Shown: one piece after another, positions 23,446-32,142 of the stretch
Layout of the letters: every line of letters begins with the position of its first letter
Position numbering within the stretch: the first letter of the stretch is position 1
Assembly: GCA_030428385.1 (NCBI GenBank)
Contig: JAUIDY010000012.1
Location: forward strand, 1 to 64,000
Reading direction: 5' to 3'
Length of the DNA stretch: 64,000 nucleotides
Source of the DNA: Rhodothermia bacterium
GTDB taxonomy: Bacteria > Bacteroidota > Rhodothermia > Rhodothermales > JAAAOL01
The notes under the pieces: model-generated
Databases searched by the model: none
What the model saw: the letters and a program-made list of their open reading frames with translations, nothing else
Told to the model about the DNA's origin: nothing
Program-made: the position numbers and the translations under genes

Positions 23446-24519
23446 TCACTTTACAAAAACCAGCGGACGAACTTTGGTGGCGTCATCGATTTGGAGCGCA
23501 TACAGGTACAGGCCGCCTGCCAGATCATCGGGTGTAAACGTCGTGCGGTAGTCGCCCGGAAGCTGATACTGATCCACCAGTGTTGCTACCGTCCGGCCCA
23601 ACACGTCATATACCTGCAACCGGACGTGCCCCGGCTGATGCACCGCGTACGCAATCATCGTGCGGTCGCGGAACGGGTTGGGGTGGTTTTGGGCAAGATG
23701 GAACGGCTGCACGGGGAGGTCCTCGGTGGCGGTTCCGGTGGCGCGGGTGATGGTGTAGGCCGCGCTCAGCACCGTGCCCTGGGCGTCCACGATGATGCTG
23801 GCCCCGAGCAAGTCGTTGCTGACGAAGATATAGGCGGTGGTCACCAACTGCGCGTCAGGCGAGTCTGCGTTTTTGACAGCCTGCGTCGGCTGCGTGTGGG
23901 TTTTCTTGAGGCGCAGCACCGGAGCCGATCCCATTGGCGTTACAAGCGTCCCCCAGCCGTCCACCACTTCGTCATCGCTGATCTCTACCGACGAGGTGCT
24001 GCCAAAGCCTTCGGTATTGGAAATAAAGGTCTCGTTCCACGCGCTGCTGGTGGTTAACGGCAGCGCATAGGTTTCATCGGCGGGTTCGAATTGCGTGACG
24101 GACATGCCGCCCGCCGAGGTGAAAACCGAGCCGAGGAGGAAATAGCCGTCGCTGCGGACTTCGTTGTAGACGTAGGAGGCGCTTTGCTCGGAGAAGGTCG
24201 TAATCTGAACGAAGTTGGCGGTGTTCAGGTAGGCATTGCTCGCCCCTGGGGTGCCCGCCGCCGAGCCCTGCACCGTGTAAGAAGCGATGGACGGGAAGTC
24301 GTAGGTGAACGGGGTGAAGTCGTACGTCTGATTTCCGCCCGTGGCGTCGATCAGGGGGCCGAGAGACGAGAAGTGGGCGGCCTGCATGGAATAGACCGTT
24401 GCTGTCACTTGCTGACCGACCAGGGTTTGTAGCAGCGAACCATCGAAGCTGATCTGCCCAGTGGCGGGCAGGAGAGGGGTACCACAGAGCAGGATACCCA
24501 GCAATACGCCGAGACGCAT
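23446..24519 (-). CDS. Secreted protein with type IX-like C-terminal sorting domain
   Basis: Product of 357 aa. ATG 24519 is preferred over the adjacent GTG because GGAGG lies five bases upstream of it. A signal peptide (LGVLLGILLCGTPLLPATGQ) is followed by a beta-rich region of about 250 residues without recognised motif, and a sorting domain: FHLAQNHPNPFRDRTMIAYA, LQVYDVLGRTVATLVD, GGLYLYALQIDDATKVRPLV. It is presumably delivered to the cell surface by type IX secretion. Copies A and B of repeat family X flank the gene in the same orientation. Its own function is unknown. Confidence 0.85.
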   Translation of the reverse strand: MRLGVLLGILLCGTPLLPATGQISFDGSLLQTLVGQQVTATVYSMQAAHFSSLGPLIDATGGNQTYDFTPFTYDFPSIASYTVQGSAAGTPGASNAYLNTANFVQITTFSEQSASYVYNEVRSDGYFLLGSVFTSAGGMSVTQFEPADETYALPLTTSSAWNETFISNTEGFGSTSSVEISDDEVVDGWGTLVTPMGSAPVLRLKKTHTQPTQAVKNADSPDAQLVTTAYIFVSNDLLGASIIVDAQGTVLSAAYTITRATGTATEDLPVQPFHLAQNHPNPFRDRTMIAYAVHQPGHVRLQVYDVLGRTVATLVDQYQLPGDYRTTFTPDDLAGGLYLYALQIDDATKVRPLVFVK

Positions 24520-24532
24520 CACAACCTCCGAA

Positions 24533-24551
24533 CTGCATTAGGCAAATGCAG
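24533..24551. promoter_or_regulatory. Inverted repeat upstream of the sorting-domain gene
   Basis: CTGCAT (24533-24538) and ATGCAG (24546-24551) with a 7-bp spacer, just upstream of the ribosome-binding site of the minus-strand gene. A possible operator or 5' mRNA hairpin. Confidence 0.35.
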
Positions 24552-24674
24552 AAGCAAGGGAAGAAGGGAGGAAAAGAGTAGGATTCACAGTACTATTTTT
24601 CCTCGGACCAAACAAGAGCCTGGGATCTGATTGGCATCTTTTTTTGAGGGGTTGTTTTAGCGAACACCCACGCT

Positions 24675-24790
24675 GCACTTCCCGAAGGCTTCGCTACGGT
24701 AGCGGCTAGTGCCAAAGGAGATGTTGGTTTTTTCAGGGACGAAAGAATCAATGTCCTGCCGCCTCCGAAACGCACAAGCCCCGATCTTTG
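24675..24790. repeat. Interspersed repeat family X, copy B (partial)
   Basis: Shares with copy A the order CTTCCCG..., GTGCCAAAGGAG, TTTTTTCAGGGACGAAAGAA, GTCCTGCCGCCTCCGAAA and CCCCGATC. It lacks the 3' CCCCGGTG/CACCGGGG stem. It has more mismatches than copies A and C, so it is probably older. Confidence 0.65.
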
Positions 24791-24804
24791 CCAAAGCCAA
24801 CCTT

Positions 24805-25356
24805 TCACCAACCCCAGCGCAACACTTCGTAAAGGGGAGGGCGCGGTGGTGACATCAGGAGGCCCCACCTTTCGGGCGTTTCCCCACGTTCATCCACAAA
24901 GGCAAACCGCATCTCTTTGCCCTCGATCTCATAGGCGGCAATCAGGGTGTCGGGCAAGAAGAAAACGGACGAGGGCTCGATGATCAGGTTGTCTTTTTCC
25001 ACCCGGACCTTCGCCATGTAGGTTTTTGCGCGTTTCCGGTCGTAAGGGATCAGCGACCACCAGTCGTACACGTAGGCATGATGGCCGCCGAGCCGCTCCC
25101 AATAGGACCGATACACCAGCACGCCGGTGGTCTCGGTGTCGAAATAAAACTGAAAGTGGTGCCGTTCATCCTGTCCGCATTGGATGGTGTCGAAGGTGCC
25201 TTCCCATACGCCCATTAGCGAATGAGCGGGGCCGCGCACTTTGTCTAGGGAGGTGCGGCCATGTTCATATTGGGCATAGAGCACCCACGTCTTGAGCCGG
25301 GGCAGCGCCACCACCGCCAGCACGCCCCAGGCGAGGATAAGGGCCACTTTGTTCAC
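24805..25356 (-). CDS. Membrane-anchored or exported protein of unknown function
   Basis: Product of about 183 aa from GTG 25356 (VNKVALILAWGVLAVVALPR), or 195 aa from TTG 25392; neither has a clear ribosome-binding site. One N-terminal hydrophobic helix anchors or exports the protein. The remainder is beta-rich with many aromatic residues (FQFYFDTETTGVLVYRSYWE; YVYDWWSLIPYDRKRAKTYM), possibly a lipocalin-like or DUF-type ligand-binding fold. No family recognised with confidence. Confidence 0.6.
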   Translation of the reverse strand: MNKVALILAWGVLAVVALPRLKTWVLYAQYEHGRTSLDKVRGPAHSLMGVWEGTFDTIQCGQDERHHFQFYFDTETTGVLVYRSYWERLGGHHAYVYDWWSLIPYDRKRAKTYMAKVRVEKDNLIIEPSSVFFLPDTLIAAYEIEGKEMRFAFVDERGETPERWGLLMSPPRPPLYEVLRWGW

Positions 25357-25458
25357 GCGATTTCGCTGGGCTGAGTATTCAAGGACCTCCAACGTTGAGA
25401 AGAGGCTGGAAATCGACCAAAGTTGCCCGGCGTGAAGAAACAGGAGCGAGGAGAGTCG

Positions 25459-25995
25459 CTATTCCTTGATTGGCCCGATGAGTTCGACGAAGGTGCCGTC
25501 GGGGTCCTGCACGAGGACGAAGTGACGCTCGCCGAGCGGGATGGGAGTGTCGCCGAGGAAAGGCACGTCGTGTGCCTCAAGGCGCTCGATGAACGGACCC
25601 AGGTCGTTTACCAACAGGGTGATGTACTGCATCCCAGTGTCGTCCTGAATATGGGTGCTGCGTGGAGGGGCAGCTTCCTCTCCAAACGACATCAGCTTCC
25701 ACTCGGCGGCTTGCGGGTGGTCTTCCAGTTTCAGCACCGTCACGGTCACCGGCGTGCCATTCGTGAGTCCCGAGCGTTGCCCAAAGTCAGCGCTGATGTC
25801 GAAGCTGCGCGTAGGCGTCATGCCGATCACGTCGCGGTAAAATGCGAGGGAAGCATCCAGGTCGGAAACTACCACCCCAATACTGATGGCACCGCTGGAA
25901 AAAGCGACGTCGGTGCTGGTTTGGCTCTGCGCTGTAGGCACGACGAGCAGGAGGGCGACAACAAAGCAAACGGAGAGGCGAACGAAGAGGGGCAT
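25459..25995 (-). CDS. Exported VOC-family (glyoxalase/bleomycin-resistance fold) protein
   Basis: Product of 178 aa, with a signal peptide (LFVRLSVCFVVALLLVVPTA) cleaved near AQSQ. The mature part is a vicinal-oxygen-chelate domain of two betaalphabetabetabeta units: ISIGVVVSDLDASLAFYRDV and YITLLVNDLGPFIERLEAHD, ending LVQDPDGTFVELIGPI with the terminal metal-ligand Glu. Typical members are glyoxalases, dioxygenases or binding proteins. Export is unusual for the family. The start at 25995 is preferred because the upstream 48 codons lack a signal peptide. Confidence 0.85.
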   Translation of the reverse strand: MPLFVRLSVCFVVALLLVVPTAQSQTSTDVAFSSGAISIGVVVSDLDASLAFYRDVIGMTPTRSFDISADFGQRSGLTNGTPVTVTVLKLEDHPQAAEWKLMSFGEEAAPPRSTHIQDDTGMQYITLLVNDLGPFIERLEAHDVPFLGDTPIPLGERHFVLVQDPDGTFVELIGPIKE

Positions 25996-26145
25996 CGTAC
26001 CAGCGGGCGGGTGAAGTCCAAACGTGCCGCCAACATACTGATTCCGCTCCTCAGTTTCTGCCTGTTGCCCTTCCCGGTTGTTTATGTGCGCGTTTCGGGT
26101 TTGATTAGGGACCTGATTCTTCTTCCGATACCTCATCAAGCAGAT

Positions 26146-27282
26146 ATGATGACACCTAAAATAGTTATCCTCGGCGCAGGGTTTGGCGGGCTCGAAGCGG
26201 CCACGCTCCTACGGGAACGGCTGCCATCGGCCGAGGTCACCGTGATCGACAAAACCGACCATTTTATCATCGGATTCTCCAAATTCGACGTGATGTTCGG
26301 CCGCCGCACTGCTGAGGCGGTGAAGTCCTATTATGCCGACTTGGCCGCGGGTGTGCATTTTGTGCAGGACACGATCACCCAGATTAACCTGGAGGCGAAG
26401 CAGGTGACTACGGCCACCGCGTCGTTCGCCTACGACTACCTGATCGTGGCGCTGGGCGCCACGTTAGCCCCTGAAGCCACACCGGGGTTTGTCGAAGGCG
26501 GGCATGAGTTCTATTCGCTCGCGGGGGCCGAGCGGCTGCACCCGGTGCTGGAGGCGTTTACGGGCGGGACCATTCTGGTCAGCATTTTGGGCAAGCCGTA
26601 CAAATGCCCGCCTGCGCCCTATGAGGCCGCTTTTCAACTGCACGACTTCTTTGTACAAAAAGGCCTCCGCGACGCCGTAACGATCAAGGTGCTGACTCCG
26701 GCTCCGATGCCACTCCCCGTTGCCAAAGGTGCTTCTGCTGAAATCGAGCGGCGGCTGGCGGAGCGGGAGATTGCCTTGCTTACCCAGCATAAAGTTACCG
26801 CGCTGGATCTTGCAACGCAGACCGCCACCGTAGAGGGCAAAGAACCTGTGGCCTACGATCTGTTTTTAGGCGTGCCCCTTCATGTGCCGCCTGCGGTGGT
26901 ACGGGCGTCGGCGCTGGGTGGTTGGGTGGCTGTGGATCCGCACACCCTGAAGACGAGCTTCGACAACGTCTACGCCGTGGGTGATGTGACCAAGATCCCC
27001 GTGGGCAAGTTTGGGGTGCCCAAGGCAGGGGCCTTCGCCGAGGCCGGGGCACGGGTGGTGGCAAACGACATCATCAACGCCGTGAGCGGAGAAGCCAACC
27101 CCATGCATTTCGACGGCACGGGAACGTGTTTTCTGGAATTCGGGGCCGGGCAGGTTGCCAAGATCAACGCCAATTTTCTCGGCGGGCCGGAGCCGAACGT
27201 AACCCTCGACGGTCCCTCCGACGCGTTTCGGTCTGACAAGGAGCAGTTCGAACAAGAACGCATCGCCCGTTGGTTTGGATAG
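26146..27282 (+). CDS. FAD-dependent NAD(P)/FAD oxidoreductase (SQR/flavocytochrome c-like)
   Basis: Product of 378 aa. N-terminal KIVILGAGFGGLEAATLLRE is the FAD motif; KTDHFIIGF and YDYLIVALGATLAPEATPGF follow; the central KPYKCPPAPYEAAF carries a Cys in the position common to sulfide:quinone reductase-like enzymes; and NVYAVGDVTKIPVGKFGVPK is the C-terminal FAD-binding motif. Only one Cys of the usual redox pair is obvious, so true sulfide oxidation is uncertain. The open frame extends far upstream but conserved sequence begins at 26146/26149. Divergent from the VOC gene. Confidence 0.85.
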   Translation: MMTPKIVILGAGFGGLEAATLLRERLPSAEVTVIDKTDHFIIGFSKFDVMFGRRTAEAVKSYYADLAAGVHFVQDTITQINLEAKQVTTATASFAYDYLIVALGATLAPEATPGFVEGGHEFYSLAGAERLHPVLEAFTGGTILVSILGKPYKCPPAPYEAAFQLHDFFVQKGLRDAVTIKVLTPAPMPLPVAKGASAEIERRLAEREIALLTQHKVTALDLATQTATVEGKEPVAYDLFLGVPLHVPPAVVRASALGGWVAVDPHTLKTSFDNVYAVGDVTKIPVGKFGVPKAGAFAEAGARVVANDIINAVSGEANPMHFDGTGTCFLEFGAGQVAKINANFLGGPEPNVTLDGPSDAFRSDKEQFEQERIARWFG

Positions 27283-27286
27283 GCTT

Positions 27287-27314
27287 GCACCTTGGGTGCC
27301 GATATTCGTCATTA
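27287..27314. repeat. Possible solitary mini-hairpin unit
   Basis: GCACC-TTG-GGTGC (27287-27299), then GATATTCGTCATT. It resembles the array units in having a triloop stem followed by CGTCATT, but the spacing differs and the loop is not G-N-A. Ambiguous. Confidence 0.3.
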
Positions 27315-27410
27315 GAAACAGCAGGACCTACGCACCAAGCCATGCAACAGCCCCCTTGAGGGAGGGGTTTGGTGTTCGTCTTTAACAACCATTCTCATGA
27401 GGACCCGATC

Positions 27411-28139
27411 ATGATGCACGATGATGAACCCGTAGGTCGCCTCCTTTCGCGCCGCGAGGTGTTGGCATTGCTGGGAGCCACGGGCACCGCTTGGCTGGCA
27501 GGCAGCACCTTGATGCCCGGCGTGGCCCGTGCTGATACGCCCCCGTGCGTGGTGCGTCCCGAGCAAACCGAAGGGCCGTATTTTGTGGATGCCCGCCTGA
27601 ACCGTACTGACATCCGTACTGATCCCACCAATGGCGAGGTGAAGTCCGGCGTGCCGCTGGCACTGACGTTTATGGTATCCCAGTTCAGCAACACAGAATG
27701 CACACCGCTGCCGGGCGCGCAGGTGGATGTGTGGCATTGCGATGCGTTGGGCCTCTACTCCGGCGTGCGCGACCGCCGCTTCAACACTGAGGGGCAGCAA
27801 TTCTTGCGGGGACACCAGCTTACCGACACGAGCGGCATGGCGCAGTTTACCACCGTCTATCCCGGTTGGTATCCGGGCCGTGCCGTGCATATCCACTTTA
27901 TGATTCGCACCGATCCCACAGCAACGCGGGGCTACACGTTTACGTCGCAACTCTACTTCGATGATGCGCTGACGGACAACGTGCATGCCCGCGCACCCTA
28001 TGCCGAGAACGGGCAGAACCGCACCCGCAACCAACGCGATGGCATCTTCCGGCGCGGCGGCGATCAACTGCTCCTCACCACCGAGGAAACAGCGGAAGGC
28101 TATGCCGCTTCTTTCGCCATTGGTTTACAGATTCCCTGA
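27411..28139 (+). CDS. Intradiol ring-cleavage dioxygenase-family protein, Tat-exported
   Basis: Product of 242 aa. A twin-arginine motif (LLSRREVLALLGATG) and hydrophobic core precede the domain. The intradiol dioxygenase fold is visible in QTEGPYFVDARLNRTDIR, GAQVDVWHCDALGLYSGV (Tyr ligand) and TVYPGWYPGRAVHIHFMI (Tyr and two His ligands), so the ferric site (2 Tyr, 2 His) is complete. Exported relatives act on catechols, or their role is unknown. ATG 27411 is preferred to the upstream 27369. The gene runs tail to head with the DUF5916 gene. Confidence 0.9.
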   Translation: MMHDDEPVGRLLSRREVLALLGATGTAWLAGSTLMPGVARADTPPCVVRPEQTEGPYFVDARLNRTDIRTDPTNGEVKSGVPLALTFMVSQFSNTECTPLPGAQVDVWHCDALGLYSGVRDRRFNTEGQQFLRGHQLTDTSGMAQFTTVYPGWYPGRAVHIHFMIRTDPTATRGYTFTSQLYFDDALTDNVHARAPYAENGQNRTRNQRDGIFRRGGDQLLLTTEETAEGYAASFAIGLQIP

Positions 28140-28233
28140 TCTGATGGCAGTCCGTTGGCGGGGTGGTGTGCGTGTGCCACAACTCACCCTCTCCTCGTGC
28201 GATTCGTCACACGGACGGAATCCCGTTTTAATA

Positions 28234-28251
28234 TTCCAGCATTCGCTGGAA
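28234..28251. other. Hairpin in the leader of the DUF5916 gene
   Basis: TTCCAGC-ATTC-GCTGGAA, a perfect 7-bp stem 37-54 bp upstream of the GTG start. No T-tract; perhaps a 5' mRNA structure. Confidence 0.4.
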
Positions 28252-28287
28252 GAATCGTTTCCATCCTCCTTACACTATCACCCGCTC

Positions 28288-30882
28288 GTGCGTGTCACTT
28301 CGCTTTTTGTCCCTCTGTGCCGAATACCAACGGGCTGCGTGCCTGGTCTGGTTTTCCTAATGTTCGTGGCGGCTGGCGTGTCGTCGGTACAGGCGCAGGT
28401 CGGCGAGGAGCGCCCGGCCCTGGTGGTACAGGCGGTGCAGGAAGCAGTCACAATCGATGGAAGACTGGATGAGGCGGCCTGGGAGGAAGCCGAGGTGGTT
28501 TCGGCATTCCGCCAGTTTGATCCGCAAGAGGGCGCGCCTGCCTCACAACAGACCGAGGTACAGGTGCTTTATGGGCCAAACAGCCTCTATATCGGGGCCC
28601 GCCTCTATGACGACCAGCCGACACTTATCGAACGGACGCTGGGCCGCCGCGATGAACTCAACCGGGCCGACTGGTTTTTGGTGTCCATTGACTCCTATTT
28701 CGACCGGCGGACGGCCTACGTCTTCGGCATCAACGCCGCCGGGGTGCAGTACGACGCCATCCGCGCAGGCGGTGGAGGGGGAGGCGGACCGCTGCCCGGG
28801 GCCGATCCGTCGTGGGACGCCATCTGGTATGCCAGCGTGCGCGTCATGCCTGATGGGTGGAGCGTCGAAATGCGTATTCCGTACAGCATGCTGCGCTTTT
28901 CCGAGGCGGACGAGCAAACCTGGGGCATCCATTTCATGCGTCGCATCCCGCGCCGGGGCGAGCAGGCAGAGTGGCCGTTGGTGCCGCGCACCGAGCGCTC
29001 GAACCTAGTAGCGCAGTTTGGCTTGCTGACGGGGCTACAACAGGTCGCGCCCCGCCGCAACGTGCAACTGCGCCCGTACACCGTAGCGCAGTTACAATCC
29101 GAGGAAGATGCCAGCGCTCCCAACACCGCCACGCGCAACACCAGCATTGATGCAGGGCTAGACGTGAAGGTGGGACTGGGTCCCAATATCACGCTCGATG
29201 CAACGTTTAACCCCGATTTCGGGCAGGTGGAGTCGGACCCCGCCGTGCTCAACCTGACGGCCTTTGAGACGGTTTTTGAGGAACGCCGCCCGTTCTTCGT
29301 CGAAGGATCGCAGATTTATGCGTTTTCGGCAGGGCCGGGCAACCTGCTCTACACCCGCCGCATCGGGGCCGCCGATCCCATCGTGGGGGCGGCCAAGGTG
29401 TCGGGGCGGACCGGCAGCGGCTTTTCGTTCGGTGTGCTCGGGGCTACCACCGGCGATGACTTTGATCCGTCCCGCCACTACGGTGTGGCGCGGGCAAGCC
29501 AGCAGGTCGGCACCTTTTCGTCCGTGGGCGGCATCCTGACGGCGTTCGATGCCCCCGCCGCCGGGGAAGATGCCCGCCGCCGCAGTATCAGCAGCGGCAC
29601 CGACTGGGACGTTCGATTGCTGAATAACCGCTTCGGCATCGAAGGCTTTGCCGCCGTCACACATCGCCGCTTGCAAGTTGATGACGCAGACGCCGAAACG
29701 GGCTTTGCGGGCAAAGTGTGGGTCCGGCGGCGGCAGGGGGTGTTGACCGGCTTTGTGGGACTCGACGTGTTCGGCGACCAGTTTAACCCGAATGATATGG
29801 GGCTGCTGCGGGAGAACAACTTCGTCGCGGTGCTGAACCAGTTGGCCTATGAAATCAACGGCGGCCAGCCGTTCGGGCCGTTTTTGCGGGCCGGAGCCGA
29901 GGCGTTTACCATTCAGCGCTTTTCTTACGAAGACGGACGCAACCTGGGGTTAAATGTGGACGTGGGGTCGGAGTGGACGCTGCGCGGCTTTCAGCAAGTT
30001 GAAGTGGCCGCGGAAGTGCAGCGGCCGTTCGGGGGATATGACCTGTTCGAGACGCGGGGACTTGGGCCTTGGAACGCCCCCACCACGGTGGATATTGGCG
30101 GCGAATTCGAGACAGACGAGCGGCGCACGTGGCAGGTCGAGCCGGAGGTTAGTTTGGGATTTCAGGAAGGGGGCGGACGTGCCGTGGAGATCGGGGTGCG
30201 TGGAGATTGGAACGTGGGCACCCGGCTTTCGCTCTCGCTCAATGTGGAAGGCGAACGCGAAGACGACGTGCTCGCGTGGTCGTCCAACGAATCCTTCCGG
30301 CAGCAAGAAGCCGGGTGGGACATCGGTCGGGAGAGCCGCTCACCCCGCAGCCTGGGGCCGGAGGGTTTCGTCGCGTTCGACGACGGGGGACAACTGCAGG
30401 CGCTGCTCAGTCGCGTCGATCCGTTTGGGCTTCCAGAGCCGCCAAACGTCTACTTTGTGCCCGTCTTCGGGCGGCGGGACAGCCGAGCGATGGATGCCAC
30501 GCTTCGCAGCACTGTCACGTTTACGCCGGCGCTCTCGCTGCAACTCTACGGACAACTCTTTGTGGCACGGGGGCGCTACGACCAGTTCCAGATCCTGCAA
30601 ACACCGGACGACCTCGCTGCCTTCGACGCGTTTCCCAAGCGCGACGAGTTCGCGTTCAGCAGCGTGCAGGCCAACGTGGTGATGCGCTGGGAATACCGCC
30701 CCGGCTCCACGCTTTTTGTCGTTTGGACCCACAACCGCAATGCCGAAGACACGCTGAACCCGCTGGGGCCGTGGGGCGCGTCGCCCTACGACCGCATGCT
30801 CGACCAGCAGGTCGGTGACACCTTTGACATCTTTCCCAGCAACATCTTCCTCGTTAAGCTGAACTATACGTTCCTGTACTGA
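28288..30882 (+). CDS. DUF5916 protein with N-terminal carbohydrate-binding-like domain
   Basis: Product of 864 aa. The GTG at 28288 yields a signal peptide ending in VSSVQAQVGE; the longer open frame (from 27985) overlaps the dioxygenase gene and has none. The N-terminal region AVTIDGRLDEAAWEEAE with YGPNSLYIGARLYDDQP is a CBM9-like domain. DUF5916 follows, with WGIHFMRRIPRRGEQAEWPL and NITLDATFNPDFGQVESDPA, FEERRPFFVEGSQIYAFSAG, then a C-terminal beta-barrel-like part ending in aromatic LKLNYTFLY, as for outer-membrane proteins. The family is abundant in Bacteroidota and Gemmatimonadota; its role is unknown, perhaps glycan or peptide handling. Confidence 0.9.
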   Translation: MRVTSLFVPLCRIPTGCVPGLVFLMFVAAGVSSVQAQVGEERPALVVQAVQEAVTIDGRLDEAAWEEAEVVSAFRQFDPQEGAPASQQTEVQVLYGPNSLYIGARLYDDQPTLIERTLGRRDELNRADWFLVSIDSYFDRRTAYVFGINAAGVQYDAIRAGGGGGGGPLPGADPSWDAIWYASVRVMPDGWSVEMRIPYSMLRFSEADEQTWGIHFMRRIPRRGEQAEWPLVPRTERSNLVAQFGLLTGLQQVAPRRNVQLRPYTVAQLQSEEDASAPNTATRNTSIDAGLDVKVGLGPNITLDATFNPDFGQVESDPAVLNLTAFETVFEERRPFFVEGSQIYAFSAGPGNLLYTRRIGAADPIVGAAKVSGRTGSGFSFGVLGATTGDDFDPSRHYGVARASQQVGTFSSVGGILTAFDAPAAGEDARRRSISSGTDWDVRLLNNRFGIEGFAAVTHRRLQVDDADAETGFAGKVWVRRRQGVLTGFVGLDVFGDQFNPNDMGLLRENNFVAVLNQLAYEINGGQPFGPFLRAGAEAFTIQRFSYEDGRNLGLNVDVGSEWTLRGFQQVEVAAEVQRPFGGYDLFETRGLGPWNAPTTVDIGGEFETDERRTWQVEPEVSLGFQEGGGRAVEIGVRGDWNVGTRLSLSLNVEGEREDDVLAWSSNESFRQQEAGWDIGRESRSPRSLGPEGFVAFDDGGQLQALLSRVDPFGLPEPPNVYFVPVFGRRDSRAMDATLRSTVTFTPALSLQLYGQLFVARGRYDQFQILQTPDDLAAFDAFPKRDEFAFSSVQANVVMRWEYRPGSTLFVVWTHNRNAEDTLNPLGPWGASPYDRMLDQQVGDTFDIFPSNIFLVKLNYTFLY

Positions 30883-30919
30883 GAAGCGGGGCTTTGGCTG
30901 TAGCGTTGGTGAGTGACTT

Positions 30920-30990
30920 TGAGGGTACCGTTTGGTGGTTGAAACGTAAAACGTGAACTTCTCTCCAAACGGTGGTGCTCAGCACCCTCA
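30920..30990. other. Compound inverted repeat between DUF5916 and PqqB-like genes
   Basis: TGAGGGT (30920-30926) pairs with ACCCTCA (30984-30990), and inside it CCGTTTGG (30928-30935) pairs with CCAAACGG (30965-30972). GAAACGT/ACGT motifs lie in the loop and again just outside (CACGTTTCAC). No T-run. It may be an RNA structure or a regulator site. Confidence 0.5.
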
Positions 30991-31125
30991 CGTTTCACCA
31001 AAGTAGCACAGCCATCAATAGGGGCGCCCCGCGCGATATACGCTTTGAGGGGGTTGCATCAGGCAAGCGGAGATGTTTTTTTGCGGAATGCACCTGCACC
31101 AAGTGAAAAATCCACCGCTGAGCCT

Positions 31126-32112
31126 ATGGACCGCCGACACTTTCTAACCCTGCTGGCGACCAGCGCGGGTCTTTCGCACCCGCTGTTTGATACCCTTGTT
31201 TCACCAGTGGGAAGCCGCTCTGGGTTGGCGGAGGACGTGTATGCGCTTGTGCTGGGCTCGGCGCAGGATGCGGGGTTCCCGCAGGTGGGCTGTTACACCG
31301 AGCGCTGCGATGCAGGGCGGGCGTTGCATGCGGCAGGTAAGGGAAGGTTTGCGTCGTCGCTGGCGCTGGTAGAGCCGCAGGCCGAGCGCTTTTACCTCGT
31401 CGATGCCACGCCCGACATCACCCGCCAACTCGACCTGATCCCGGAGCCTGCGTTCCGCCGCCGTGCATCGGAGCGGCGTCCGTTCGATGGCATCTTCCTC
31501 ACCCACGCGCACATCGGGCATTATGCCGGTCTGGCCGTGCTCGGTAATGAAGGAATGGGCATCCGCGACACCCCGGTCTACTGCACCCCGTCGATGGCGG
31601 ATTTTTTGGCTTCTAACCAGCCGTGGCAGTACCTCGTGGAGCAGGGCCGCATCGAACTGCGCCCTTTGCCTTTCGACACATGGCACCGGCTGGACGAGCA
31701 TCTGGAAGTGCAACTCTGGAAGGTCCCGCACCGCGACGAGTTTGCCGACACGGTGGCTTTTGTCTTCCGGGGTCCGCAGGCAACGCTGCTTTTTCTGCCC
31801 GACATCAACATGTGGAGTCAGTGGGACCGAGGCGTGGTCGAGGCGGTGTCGAGCGTGGACGTAGCCCTGCTCGATGCCACGTTCTGGTCGATCGACGAAC
31901 TGCCGGGCCGCAGCATGGATGATCTTCCGCACCCCCTGATTACACAGACGATGGAGGTGTTGCAGGGCGTCGTTGATGCCGGTACGGCGCGGGTGGTGCT
32001 CACCCACCTCAACAATTCCAACCCGGCGCTGGACGAAGGTGGCCCGCAGCAGGCCGAGGTGCTGGAACGCGGATTTGAGATTGCGCGGGAAGGGATGCGG
32101 TTCGCGCTGTGA
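31126..32112 (+). CDS. PqqB-like MBL-fold hydrolase, exported
   Basis: Product of 328 aa. N-terminus MDRRHFLTLLATSAGLSHPL is twin-arginine-like. The metallo-beta-lactamase fold is seen in VLGSAQDAGFPQVGCYTERC (as in PqqB), LTHAHIGHYAGLAVLGNEGM, LLFLPDINMWSQWD and VLTHLNNSNP. In the first metal motif the usual Asp of HxHxDH is Gly (HAHIGH), as in other members of this PqqB-like clade. No other pqq genes are here, so PQQ synthesis is unlikely; a hydrolase role is more probable. Confidence 0.85.
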   Translation: MDRRHFLTLLATSAGLSHPLFDTLVSPVGSRSGLAEDVYALVLGSAQDAGFPQVGCYTERCDAGRALHAAGKGRFASSLALVEPQAERFYLVDATPDITRQLDLIPEPAFRRRASERRPFDGIFLTHAHIGHYAGLAVLGNEGMGIRDTPVYCTPSMADFLASNQPWQYLVEQGRIELRPLPFDTWHRLDEHLEVQLWKVPHRDEFADTVAFVFRGPQATLLFLPDINMWSQWDRGVVEAVSSVDVALLDATFWSIDELPGRSMDDLPHPLITQTMEVLQGVVDAGTARVVLTHLNNSNPALDEGGPQQAEVLERGFEIAREGMRFAL

Positions 32113-32142
32113 TGTGCGCTGCCGGAGCTTGAAAGCTAGAAG

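Noticed and set aside
23065-24790. Composite transposon bounded by copies A and B of repeat X
   Set aside because: No transposase gene, no terminal inverted repeats, no target duplication seen; the copies are unequal in length and age.
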